A stretch of 64,000 nucleotides of DNA, taken from positions 7,750,001 to 7,814,000 of the forward strand of contig CM055617.1 in assembly GCA_029379385.1 (NCBI GenBank), read 5' to 3'. Below, piece after piece: positions 11,389 through 23,805 of the stretch. The notes beneath the pieces are model-generated. The model saw only the letters and a program-made list of their open reading frames with translations. It was not told the origin of the DNA and made no database searches. The DNA is from Quillaja saponaria. Its lineage: Eukaryota > Streptophyta > Magnoliopsida > Fabales > Quillajaceae. Position 1 is the first letter of the stretch; each line of letters starts with the position of its first letter. Both the position numbers and the translations under genes were made by a program.

Positions 11389-14300
11389 ATGCCAACCTTG
11401 ATTTCAGGCATGGATTTAGCTGTTCTAAGCAGTCTCTTCGTTACAGTATCTCTCTTATTATCCTCCACTGTAGTCACCATCAATGCCTCAATCCACATCT
11501 ACGATAAGGATCCTTTTAGAGAAGTTGGCAACGCTTACCTTCTTTCCGGCGGAAGCGAAGGCATCGTTGCTTCTCTCACCAACGCTTCACCGCCGGATAA
11601 AACACCCTCTCCGTCATCGATCCATGACGGTCTTTCTTATATCCGGTAATCTATCATCTTCATATTGCTCGCCCCTCTGTACTCAATTTGCATCAAATTG
11701 AATATATGAAATTGAGCTGAAAACTTATTGGGTGCATTGTTGATTTAACTTTCTGTATGGTTGATGCTTTTGTAGAGGGGTTTTTATATGTTCTTTTATT
11801 GAATTGAGTTGTGGATTCACTTTGTTAAGCCAGAGTGATTAGTGGAGATATTGGGTTTAATTTTTTATTTTAATTTTTTTTTGTTTATAATTGAATCTGA
11901 TAACTTTTTGTAAGTTCTAGAGCTATATTACAGTTTCTTAGGAGTACATTCTGTAAGAAGCCTTATGAAGTTGAATTTGTGCTTGTCTGTGATTAGTAAT
12001 TATTAATGTTAACTTAGTGTATGAGTAGAAACAAGGAAAGTAAATACTAGATGTATTAAGTATTAAGGGGAAGTAATGTTCAGTTGAAAACTTATTAACG
12101 TCTTTCCAAATCACTTGAAGAAACCACACAAACTGGTCAAGTAAGATTAATCTGAGGTCTGCAAAAAAAAAATTCATGCTCTTTTTGGCTTCCCCATCAT
12201 GTCATTGCAGCATAGTTTTCTGTTGTTTCTCTTCCACTCCTTCGTAGAATTAATGAGATGCTGGTTGGAGTTTTCTTTTAGCAGTCCAATGCTGGGTTTT
12301 CTCATGAATTGATTGGAATTATCATGACATGTAGCTATCAAAGAGCTCTTTCTCAGTTATGGTTTTGTGGATTTGTCAAAATTTAGTGACAAAAATTGCC
12401 TAATCTGGTCAGAAGAATGGCTGCCTCCATGCAGCACTCTCTCTAGCATGTGGGATAGATGAGGGTTCCACCAGATTTCCATGCAGCCTTCCAAGCTTGC
12501 ATTTAGATTTACCCGTAGTCACAATTGAAGTTTTAGAAAGGAATGAGACATAACAGATATGGTTGCAGTAATATATATACATAGTTGGTTGGCATCTTTC
12601 TTTCTCTCTTTTTCAACACTGTGGCTTCTCAGATTAATTTTCTGGTTTCATATAAGTTAAAGGCATTTTAATTTGACAAACTTTGAGATGCTGCATATTG
12701 CTCATCAATTTGATTGATCCTTATCTCATCTGAGCTATACAAATCAATATATGCAGAAACACTAACTCTTCTATTTGGAAATAGATTTGAAAATCTTACC
12801 TTCTGGAGAAGTAAGGATGCTGCTGATGAGCATTCAGACATGGAGCACAGTACTGGGCTGATACAGGTTATAATTTTTGAGGCAGCTGATCGTAATAATA
12901 TAGGCGGTTCTGCCTATGGTGGACAACGAGCAATATGTTGCACCCCGGACCTTGCTAAAATGGAAGGCTGTAAGCAAGGTGAAGTTATTAGGAGACCTTC
13001 TGCAACAGATATTAACTGGCCCATTGTCATAAATGTACAGTTCAGTGGTAAATCTTTATCTACAAATATAGATTATTCGGAGATTTTCATTAAAAAGACT
13101 GGAATGTACAACTTGTTTTTTGTAGCATGTGACCTAAAACTCAAGGGAATGGTAATGAGTGGGAAGACGATCTGGAAAAATGCTGATGGTTATTTACCGG
13201 GTAGGATGGCCCCATTGAAAAAGTTTTATGTGTTAATGGCACTTGCTTATGTACTGCTTAGCATTATTTGGTTCTTTCAGTATGTGAGATTTTGGAAAGA
13301 TATACTGCAACTTCAGCACTGCATTACTACTGTAATTGCTCTTGGATTATTTGAGATGGTTCTGTGGTATCTTGAGTACGTAAACTTTAACAATACCGGA
13401 ATGAGGCCAATTGTAGTTACGACTTGGGTTGTCACAGTTGGGGCTGTAAGGAAAACAGTTTCACGGCTCCTGATCCTTTCTGTTTCAATGGGTTATGGTG
13501 TCGTGAGGCCCACTCTTGGTGGTCTTACCTCAAAGGTGCTTCTACTTGGGTTAACCTACTTTCTGGCATCTGAATTGCTGGATATTACTGAGTATGTGGG
13601 GACCATCAATGATGTATCGGGAAGAGCAAGGCTCTTTCTAGTCCTTCCAGTTGCATTCCTTGATGCATTTTTGATATTGTGGATTTTTACTTCTCTTTCA
13701 AGGACGCTTGAGCAACTGCAGGTATATTCCCCTCACCGCCTGGCCTTTTTCTTCTGCACTAGTACTTCCAATCCTTTTAGTGGTGACAACAGTGATCTAA
13801 TTGATTTTCCTTTTTATTTATTATGATGAAGTTTTGAAATGAGATAACTTTCTTTGACAAATATCATATTCCTTTTCAGGCAAAAAGGAGTTCTGTTAAG
13901 TTGGACATATACAGGAAGTTTTCAAATGCTTTAGCTGTGGCAGTGATTTCCTCAGTTGCTTGGATAGGATACGAAGTAAGATATCTACCGAACAGATTTC
14001 ATACCTTACGAATAATGTTTATGGTTCAATGTGTAAGATATTCTGTATGCTAGGGTCGAAGAAAATGTAACATAAAATGTGAATCTATTTTTCAATTTCT
14101 TTTGCTTCTTCTTTACCCCCACCTTCTTTTAGTTATCACTTGTCAGTAAATGAAGAAATTTTACTAAAAAAAATCTTCATAAAAATGTAGCTGTTTGTAT
14201 TAATTTTATTTTTGCTTCAGGTATAACAAACTCAATGACGTGGTAGAATGAGTTATCAAATTTACTTTATTTTTTATATGCATCATAGTTTCCCTGGAAA

Positions 14301-16115
14301 AGCTCGAAATTGTTCTATTTTGTTAAACAGCCCATATTGTAGGGCATAGGTTTACGAATTGAGACTGCACAGTTTAAAAATGCAAACTGCACTCTTTCCT
14401 GAGAACAATAGGGGTTTTTGTATTCAAAACATTTAGATTTAGATCCACGTGTAATCTAAATTCTAACATATTTAGAGAATCTTATTCTGACTTTCTATAT
14501 CCTTGAAATTGAATTTTTAATTTTCATTTTCACTCTTTCAAGCCCGGCCTCTTACAATTGATGTGAGTATCAATTTTTGAGCAATGTTGTTTTCTCCCAT
14601 AATGGTGGACTTACTTCTTTCAGCAATCCTCTTCTCAAAGAATATATTAGGTGTATGAATATGCCCTTTTGATGTTTGACTCCCTTGTATCATTTCTTCT
14701 TTTCCAATTTTTTTTTTTTTTTTGCCAATCTTCCTTTTCCATTTACATCAGAAACTACTGATCTCATTGTGTAAGAAACTCCCGTTCCTTGTAATTATTA
14801 TTTTATAATGGAATATCAGTAAGGGAAAAAAGAGAAAGAAAAAAAGGAGCAATGTTCTTTCAACTTCTTATTTGGCACATATGGCTTTTGCGGTTATCAT
14901 ATATCTGATACATTTGCTGCTACAGGTGTACTTTAAAGCAACAGATCCTTTCAATGAGAGGTGGCAGAGTGCTTGGATTGTTACTGCTTTCTGGGACATC
15001 CTTGCTTTTGCATTGCTATGCGTTATCTGTTATCTCTGGGCTCCATCTCAGAGCTCCCAAAGGTGCACTATATTCTGCAATATCTAAGTAGAGAATAGGA
15101 TAGTTCCTTTTTCATTCTTGTCTTTGATGAAAAACTCAAAATGTCCTTCAAATGGATGTCAAAACAAGTTGCTACAGTTTATTCCTGAACTTATCTTGCA
15201 ACAAACTTGGTATATCCTTGTCCTACTTCTGCCACCCTAGAGCTTGAAGGGCATATTTTTTTCTTTCTCCTTTTTTCTATTTATAGCTTGAAACTTTTAC
15301 TTGTACATTTTCATAAACGAATTTACATGGCAAAAGATCTTCTTTAGAAGACATGCAAGACATTCTTTGCAGAGGAGTGAGCCAGACTTGTTAATAGACT
15401 TAATGTGGTTATTTTGGGTTTGTATACTACTAACTTACACGTTGCATCTATGTATGGAAGTTTTTTGCCAGTGCCCTGGGGCCATGAGTAGCCTTTCAGT
15501 TAAACTATCATTTTTGTCATTCTTATTGTCTTTGGATGAAAAATTGAATGAAGGTTATAGTAGTGACAAACTTAAGAAGTCTATTTGGTTACTTTTGAAG
15601 GTATATATTGTCAAATTTTCCTTCTGATAATTAGATAGTAATTAACTGCTTATGCTAAGTATTATTGCTTATTTTGATGGGTCCTGCTCACAAGTGGCCC
15701 TTGGCACTTTGTAAAATTCACTAAATGCAGTTAGTCAGAATAGTTTTATAACAATAGTAATTTGGTACTTGAAAATCATTGAATTGAAGTCTGAAGACAA
15801 GTCAATACATTGAGAAGTTTCTAAATAGTGCATCTTAGTAAGTGTACAAGGGAACCGATAATATAATAACAGATGGGATAGCTTTTCTTTTTATGACTTC
15901 ATCTGAACTCTTTCAGCTGACTTCTATTTCCAAATTTGCTCAGGTATGCATACTCAGAAGAAGTGGGGGAAGAGTCTGACGATGAGGAAGCTCAATCCTT
16001 AACTCGGAGTAAGCTAGAGGGTGAAATCAGCTTAGTCAATCAAGAAAAAAATGTGGGTGGTGGCGACGGTGCTTCTGATCAAGATGATGGCTCGGAGGAG
16101 GATAAGAGGGAATGA
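11389..16115 (+). CDS. TMEM87/lung seven-transmembrane receptor-like protein (GOST family)
   Basis: Five exons join in frame: 11389-11645, 12785-13721, 13880-13975, 14926-15062 and 15944-16115, giving 532 residues (525 from the second ATG at 11410). The protein has an N-terminal hydrophobic signal segment (after MDLAVLSSLF), a luminal domain with a Cys pair in AICCTPDLAKMEGC, and then seven membrane spans. Spans include YVLMALAYVLLSIIWFFQYV, the block before GYGVVRPTLGG, and the last one ending CVICYLWAPS. The acidic cytosolic tail has EEVGEESDDEEAQS. GYGVV-RP-LGG is typical of the TMEM87 branch, whose members act in the Golgi and in trafficking; function here is inferred from family. Intron 1 (about 1.1 kb) and intron 4 (about 0.9 kb) hold no other gene. 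The exact start Met is uncertain. Frame and splice sites are intact. Confidence 0.88.
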
Positions 16116-17177
16116 CCTTGGAATAATTTTGTTAACAACCTCCCACTGTTCTGCCTACTGCGTTGAGTTTTGCACTTGCATGAGACATGACAACCCTCTG
16201 GATGCAAAGAGATTCTGTGATTTTTCCTTTCCTTACATGTACCAGAAATCTAGAATAGAGAATGGGTATCATTTATTTTTTTGGTTCAGAATATGGGATT
16301 TGTATTTCTTGTATGTAATTATGTTCAATTGTAGTGGTGGTGTTTCTCCATTTGTCTTGCACTCTTACTAAGGCCTATTTTGTTAAAACTTGTTTTGTGA
16401 CAGGTCCCCCCATCTTATTTGGGGTTAAAATAGTTACCTACATTTTTAATGATTATGTCTAGGTTGTCAATTGTCATGCAGTGTCAAGGGAAAGAGATGG
16501 AAAATGATGGTCTAACACCACGTTAATCGAATGTATGTCAGCTAAGAATTACTCGAACTCGTATCAAATTTAAAATATGAGTAATCTAAAATATGTTAGA
16601 TGACTCATAAGTAATGTCATTTTATTTAAGTAATTATATATTTCTTAATAGTAACACAAATACAAACATATTTAGATAAGTTGCACAAATATGTAATTTT
16701 ATTACCAATAAGACAAAACTACGTACTAAAATATTTTTGTTAAAGTAGAAATAGACAAATGAAGAGAAAAACTACCAAAACACATGTATACACATTTACC
16801 AGCATTCGATACCACCTTAAATAATTCTGACTTGGTTTGGATCTTACTTTCAGACCATAATCAAATTATAATTTTTTTTAAAGATGAATTATAAATATGC
16901 TTTTGAAAACACCAAAGATGAATTATAAGAAAAGAAAGAACAGAGAGGAGAAAGCATAGCAATTGAACAAAAATGGGTCGGGTTTTGGATTATTTGTTTG
17001 ATATGGAAAAACAAAAATGCAAAATAGGACAGAGAATTATTTTGCAAAATAAAAATAAAAACGAAAAAACCATCATTCCCTGGAAATTTCATGAGTAGCA
17101 GCAACAGGCAGCAGTGGAGCTGTAGTAAGCAACAAAACTAATTATCGGATCCATAGCCAAATATCTTCGCTCCAGTC
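16116..17177. other. 3' flank and intergenic, probable PYM promoter
   Basis: The first few hundred bases are likely 3' UTR of the TMEM87-like gene. The remainder is AT-rich, with no repeat or coding frame recognised. The open frame on the minus strand at 16889-17104 has no support. Confidence 0.45.
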
Positions 17178-20071
17178 ATGGCGTCAACTAATGTAGGAGA
17201 GGAGCCATCGAAGCAATTAGAGGAACTAAGCAAAACCCTAAAGCAAGGAGAGAGACTTCTCGCGCCAACCAGGCGACCTGATGGAACCCTCAGAAAGCCC
17301 ATTCGGATCAGAGCTGGCTATGTCCCTCAAGAAGAAGTTGCCATTTACCAATCTAAAGGCGCCCTGGTACATTATTGTTCTCTTGTCTTGCCTCTATTCT
17401 TCTTTCTACTGTTTTTTGTTTGGTTGCTTAGAAAATTGAGGAATGAAAAGTGTCTCAATGGAGTCAGGAAATAAAATAATGTGCTTTATGCATCTTTCTT
17501 TTTTTCTTTTCTTTTTCTTTTCTGGGTTGAAGAGGGAAAAAAGTTAATTGTATGCAATTGTTGCAAATGTAACATAGCTTGGAGAAAGAATATAGATTGA
17601 GAAAATGAAAATCTGTTGTAATATTCTTCATATCTCTCATTATACATATTTGTTTCTTTTGTCTCTCCCTTTTTCTTGAATGGAGTCCGGGAAGAAAATA
17701 ATGTTGTGCTTTATGCATCTTTCTTTTTTCTTTTCTTTTTCCTTTGTGGGGTTGAAGTGGGCAAGAAGTTAAGTGTATACCATTGTTGTAAATTTAACAT
17801 AGATTGGTGAAAGAATATAGGTTGAGAAAATGAAAATTTGTTGTAACTTAACGTGAATGTTTCTTCTTGGGATTCCAACAAAGAACAAGGTTTAATAGTT
17901 TTCACTTTATGCAAGTTTCAGATGCTAGACTTTTTGGTGGTATTTTTGCCTGATTGGATCAACTTATTTTCTTTTTCTCTGATGCAGTTGAAAAAGGAGA
18001 TGGCCTCACAAGCCGGACCTCCAGGTTATGATAATGCTGTGGATGAAAAACCAAAGAGCAAGTCAGTAAAGAGAAATGAAAGAAAGAAGGAAAAGCGGCT
18101 TCAGGTAGCTTTCATATGATTCTTAATTCTGGTGTCTTTGTTGTCTAGGTCTCATTTCATCCTTTCTAGCTATCTTTCTTCAATTCATATTGTTTCTTAC
18201 CGTTCTTCCTCTCAAGCTAAAGGCCATAGTTAGTTTCGATATAGTTGAAAACCTAGAGTTCTGGGCTTCCCGAGTTACTTCTAATAATGTTTCTACATTA
18301 TTCATTTGTACCGTAAGTAAGAAATCTTGCTGTAATGATTGGTGTTCTGTATATTGGTTATTACGTATTGCAACTTTTGTTTGTTTTGAAACTCGAATCA
18401 CCTTTTAGAGATAAGTTAGTTCTCTATTTAAGTTCCTCCTTCCGGCTAGCAGGACATGTTGATTAAAATAAATGATAATTTTGAGCGATTCCTCCTCCCA
18501 TAAGAAAACTTGATGGAAGTATTGAGAAGCTTTCACAACTTTTGGCTTCTGTGATTGGACATCTTGTCATATAAATAACCTTGGCTTATTAACTTCTTGG
18601 AAGGAGAGATTATGAGATATAGGACACTGTATTTCAATTTCATAAAAAAAAAACAGGTGGGGAAGGATCTAGGCATAAACTCTTCTAGCATCTTTACAAT
18701 GATTTATCACCTACTTATTCAAGAACATCTGTAATTTCTTGCTAGTAATTAGCAGAAGTACAAGGTGTACATATTTGGATACTTTTGTTGGGCCAATAGG
18801 GTATAAAATTACTATAATGGACTTAAGCATGTCTACCTGTTGTTTTATTCATATGAATATTCCATCATTATGAAGATAGTCAAAATAAGTTGCCAAAGTC
18901 TGTACTTTTTTTTATTGACATTCAAGTTTCTTGTCTTTTCTTTATATTCTTCATGCAGGCTGCTCTTGAAAAGGATAAAAACTTGGAAGCAACATTAGCT
19001 GAGGAGATTAGAGAGGAAGAAGTACAACCTGTTAAGGAGTTAGGTCCTGCATCAGTATCTGTCAAGTTGTTAACATCTCAGATGAATGAACTTGCTGTTT
19101 CTGCAGATCCTTCCATAGTTGCTCCTCCATCTGACTCGTTGGTGGGTTCATATTCAGTTGGTTTGTGTCAGGACATTGATAAAAGAATGCGAGCACTCCG
19201 AAAGAAGGTAACACAACCAAGTTTCTTCAGTTCTCTACTTTCTGCATGTGAGGATTAAGTATGATACCCATCTCTGCATTATTTATCCAGTCATAAATAT
19301 CAGCAAATAATGGGTTTCAACTGGAACCAACCTTGAACTATGAGATGGCAATAACATGGTCTAGGGTGGGGTAACTGAAATAGTTCTGTTGGAAAGGCAT
19401 TACTGAAATTGTAATGCCTCCAAACTTTTACGTGAAGCAGTAAGCTGGAGATTATCCATCTTATTAGTGCTGTCCATTTATGGAAATTTAATTTGTAGAT
19501 AGGTTGGTTAGGGTTAGGGTTCCCTCCCTCCATGTCTAGAACCGGTATTACATAGAATTGGAGTATTTAGGGTAGTGCTCTTTGTCAATTATGATTTTAT
19601 TTTTGGGAAGTATGGAGAATGATGGATCTGTTGGAAGGACTAGTTGAGGGAGTAGTTCATCAACAGTGTTATGTGTATCTTTTCCCTTTCCACTAAGAAA
19701 GGAGTGCTTATCACAATAGCCAGAGTGTACTCTGCCTTTATTGTTAACTAAATTGGATAAAACAGTAAATGTTGTATGGTATTTTACCTCCATGGTAATG
19801 AATCACGAGGGCTTCTTTGGGTTGAGTTGAGGTAATGAATCATGAGAACTGCTTGACTGATCTAAGTTCATATGTGCGCAAGTCTTCCCTTTCTTTGATA
19901 TAATTACTTATCAACTCAATTATGCAGATTCGACTAACAGAAGCCCAACAGCTGAAGATCCCACAGCAAGATATGAAGCCAGAGCAGTTGGACAAGTTGG
20001 CAAAACTGGAAGATTGGCGTAAGGAACTAAAGCTCTTGGAGGATAAAAAGGCTGAAACAGCAGCACATTGA
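17178..20071 (+). CDS. PYM: Partner of Y14 and Mago (PYM/WIBG)
   Basis: Four exons, 17178-17366, 17988-18104, 18959-19207 and 19928-20071, join in frame to give 232 residues. The N-terminal Mago-binding motif is clear at about residues 30-63: [20 protein letters not shown] then [11 protein letters not shown] charged linker follows ([15 protein letters not shown]), then an acidic helix ([12 protein letters not shown]). The C-terminal block [12 protein letters not shown] and [17 protein letters not shown] is the usual end of plant PYM. Known PYM proteins bind the Mago-Y14 dimer and help recycle the exon junction complex. The length is slightly above the usual 200 or so residues. Intron 1 carries a 225 bp tandem duplication. 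All introns are phase 0. Confidence 0.93.
17452..17850 (+). repeat. Tandem duplication in PYM intron 1
   Basis: Two copies, about 17452-17628 and 17678-17850, are offset by 225 bases. Both contain 'gtgctttatgcatctttctt', a CT-rich run, 'gggttgaag' and 'gagaaaatgaaaat'. They differ by scattered substitutions and short indels, so the duplication is not very recent. It lies wholly inside intron 1. Confidence 0.8.
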
Positions 20072-21061
20072 ACTAGTTTTAGGTTTAGCATGACGAGAAT
20101 GTAATTCTTGTGCATTCTTCCTTGGTGAATATATAGACTCTGCATTGTAGAAACTAAGGCTCAATGAAGATTTTGTTCCAATCAGCGTTTTACAGTCTAA
20201 TTGCATTTGTTTCGTCTGAATATTGAAAATTAAACTTCTCGATTGATTTTTATAGTTTTTAATCAATTTGTAATTTCTTTCAAAAGAATGGTGTAATTTC
20301 AAGATTAGTCTGCATTCTCAGATATTGTGTTTGGTGTGGTCGATGTTCAATAGAATACCCACAGCAAGCCGATCAATAACGTGAAAAATTATCTCCTGTC
20401 ATCATCTTTCCCCTAAAAATTATATGGACAAGGCGTCCACCAGTCATTAGAAAGAAACCAATGTCTAACTATCCAAAATTCAGACAGCTAAATTTTCTTG
20501 AGTACGACGGTATATTCGTCAATTCAACTAATAATCAAATTTGGAAACGTTGCTGCTAAATCTTCACAATCTAAGTGTGACTACAATTTCAAGTCTGACT
20601 TATAATGCAAGTTTCGATTAATCTTATGCATGTTTCTGAAGATCTTCCTCCATTTGTAGATGTGAACGAACTAAATATAGAAAGATAAATAGGAATGTCA
20701 TACTACTTAACCACCTCTTTTTTTGGCATATACACTCAGAAACCTAGCAAGCTGAAGTTCATAATGATATATTGCCAAATATTACAAAGCGGCAAGGAAA
20801 AGGAAAAATGATCAAACCTGTTAATGGGGCCTCAAATACATTTCAATAAGTTACAGTTGCCCAAACAAGAATCTCTTTGAACTATTGTTGATTAGGCTCA
20901 CAAAAGGTCATGATGATTGCACATCACCATATTTCTCTCTTCTACGAGTAAATATAATCTCTTTTAAGTTTAGAAAACAGTAGGGCCGCCCGCGAAGACC
21001 AGACCAATGACATTCAAATTACTCATGTTTCACCTTACACGCATGGCTTGATATACAGACT
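20072..21061. other. Spacer between convergent PYM and MRTO4
   Basis: PYM and MRTO4 end toward each other here, so both 3' UTRs and their poly(A) sites should lie in this interval. No open frame or repeat of note was seen. Confidence 0.5.
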
Positions 21062-23488
21062 TCATGCAGATTCAATGTCTGAATCATCTGGTCCTTCAAT
21101 GTAAAGTTCAAAATCATCAGGGCTCCATCTACATATCAAGCAAAGTCGAAAAGTTGCCATCTGGATCCCTAGTAAACGCTGCATATAAGGTTGGTGAGTC
21201 AAATGTAAATTTCACATATACAAAGATGAACAAATTAACAATGCACAAATAGAAATCAATATTTCAACTCAGAACCTGCAGTAGTAACTGAAACAGCATG
21301 CGATACATTAATGAAAAATGATAAAAACAATTACTCAATCATGTTATTCATTATCAAAGGAAAAATACAAAAGTAAGATGGAAGTAAAAGATGCAGTGCA
21401 ATCCAGCAGAGGCATAACTTAATAGTTCAAAGGACAGGAGATATAGGAATAAAAGGATAGTTGACGGAATTGATGGTATTGATATTATGGATGAGGACGT
21501 CTTAACATGTACAAAATATAGAATGAATGGTACAGTAGTTCGGGCAAATGGGAAAAGAAGGACAAGATTTAAGATGTTGGCTATGATTCGTAGTCAGAGA
21601 AGTAATCCTATTCCAAGGTAGGATAGGGCAATAGCATCCCGGGAACTATTAACCACCTACTCCAGTAATAAGATAATGGAACAAACCAGTATGCGAGCTG
21701 CCTCTGGCGACAAGGGCTTTCCCTCCTCACAAACAACAAAATCAGAAATAAGCTCCACCACTCCTGCAAATTATGAATAACACCAATCATGTATATTTAT
21801 CCTTCTATATGCATATAGGGCATATTATAGAAGGAAGTAATAATGCACCTTTATTTAACCGAACAGGCATCCCTTGTTTGCGCAGAAAGGGCTCCATCTC
21901 ATGCGTGAACTGCTCCAGAGGACCTTCTTTGAGCTCCACCTGAAACATTTGGATGATCAAATGTACTGGGTTAATATCATTTCGTGTATAGATTATAAGT
22001 AGATGTAAGCACATGAGCATATCAGGGTTAGCCCCTTAGCCTAATTACAAACTGTATGACCTGACCTCATTAGGTAATTACACAAGTGCACAAAGTTGTA
22101 AGAACACAAGTCACACAACTTGAAAATTATCAGCTGATGATAGCAAATCTACATAGAAGGATAGGATCTCCTTTATGAGAACACTCAAATTGGTAACTTA
22201 AGCTACTTCACCAGGCCATCCAACTAATTGGCCACCTAAGTATACCTAGGTCGACAGCCTGTCGCATGAGAAACTTGCTACAACATACTAAACACAGAAA
22301 GAGATCCTCAAACCTTTTCTGTTACAGAACTTCCCGTTCTTGCAAAGTCATATTCCTCATATTCATTAAATAACCTGCAAAAGATTGATGAACAAAATAT
22401 TTCAAAATTGGAAAGCAAAGGTTCTTCAACTTAATGACAATCACAAAGTATAAAGTTAACCTCTCAACTTCTTCTTTTGGCAGATTTGTACACAAGAGCC
22501 CAGCATCTCCACGCAAAAGCTAGAAGAAAGATATACCGATAAAGACTAGTATCAAGAAATTTGATTAACATTTACACAAATACTGGAAATATTGATTTCA
22601 CAAGAGCAAATAGTTACCTTGGAAACTTTGTGAAGACCTGGTCTAATCTCATCATCAGCAGACCGGCCTAGACAGACCTGCATGACCTTGTTGGATCCCA
22701 GGAAGAATCTGAAAACAGAAAAGAAAAAACTTATGCTCACCCTCATATCATTTGTATATAGTTCAGAAAACCGGTTGAAGTTACATCTGCTCCCCAAGTT
22801 CATAAGAATGCATTCACTAATTGGGTGTCTAAATTTTAGAAACTTATTCTCAACAACCAATGGTGAAAACTCCAAATAGAATAAAAGGTTCAGCGCCTGC
22901 TTAAATAGAATATAACCCAAATAGTCTGTACAAGAAGCTTTAAGGGGAAAAATCAAGAAAATCAAACAGCATAAACATCTTACCATTATTTTCCTGTCGA
23001 GAAATCGAGTTCCAGGAGGAAAAAGAAAAGGAAACCAGAACCAAAAAATAAAATAAAGTAAACTGACAAATCAAAATAGATTCAAGGGAAGAAGATTACC
23101 TGCTGGTAGACTTCAGTTTCTCTCTAAACTCCTTGAACTTGAGATTTCTCATGTTCTCAAATGAGAATACATAGACTGAATTGTGATTTTCAATAGCCTG
23201 CTTCATCGTATTTACTACTGCTTCTTTATGTTCTCTCCCCTTCTTCTTTGTCTTTGATAGTGTAACTGCAATGTAAACACAATCCAGTTATTCCAACATA
23301 CCAATAATGCAAAACTCACACCTACATCCTTATTACAAATTTACAATTATTTTTTAAATTTTGAGACGTAAAGTTTATTACTTTTATTGTAAACATTCAA
23401 ACCCAGACTAATCAAGTTTCTTATTTTCTCATTAGCCAAACAGGAGAATTAAAACAATACCTTGTTTATTTCGTTTGGATTTTGGCAT
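21062..23488 (-). CDS. MRTO4: mRNA turnover protein 4 homolog, 60S ribosome assembly factor
   Basis: Eight exons on the minus strand join in frame to 229 residues: 23488-23461, 23265-23100, 22708-22618, 22519-22461, 22374-22314, 21939-21849, 21763-21687 and 21178-21062. The N terminus MPKSKRNKQ and the following VTLSKTKKKGREHKE are hallmarks of Mrt4. The uL10/P0-like fold follows with YVFSFENMRNLKFKEFRE, SNKVMQVCLGR, LLRGDAGLLCTNLP, and the insert with GPLEQFTHEMEPFLRKQGMP. The acidic end is EGPDDSDIESA. Mrt4 is known to hold the P0 site on pre-60S particles in the nucleolus and is then exchanged for P0. The gene is head to head with separase (317 bp between start codons) and convergent with PYM. 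The frame is intact. Confidence 0.93.
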
Positions 23489-23805
23489 TTTGATGGGCAC
23501 TGGCGGCTCCTTCCCTCTTTGCTTTCCTTCAAAACCCTTCCTAACGAATCTCCGTTTGTCTTCAAGGGTTTTATCGACGTGAAATCGGGCTTGTAAGTAC
23601 TGGTAATCCAGAAAATGGATTCGGGTTTATTTAACGGGTCGGTGATCCGAACCTGGTTTTCGACCAAATCCAAATGAAAGTTTTTTTTATTTTTCTCTCT
23701 TTTAAATACTTGGGCGGGTTCCATTCGCGCCTTAGCCACTCAACAATTCCATTTTCTCAGACCTCAAGTTTCCATAGTCCGTCGTTGGCACCTCTCACTA
23801 CCGCC
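23489..23805. promoter_or_regulatory. Shared bidirectional promoter region, MRTO4/ESP
   Basis: Only 317 bases separate the two start codons. Within them are TTCGCGCC at 23724-23731 (close to the E2F consensus TTTSGCGC), a GGGCGGG run at 23712-23718 and an AACGG core at 23633-23637, which is the core of the mitosis-specific activator element bound by three-repeat MYBs. Such sites fit a cell-cycle gene like separase. Their use is inferred and untested. Confidence 0.5.

Noticed and set aside
19500..19522. Telomere-like run 'gttagggttagggttccc' in PYM intron 3
   Set aside because: Only about two units; too short to be an interstitial telomere array.
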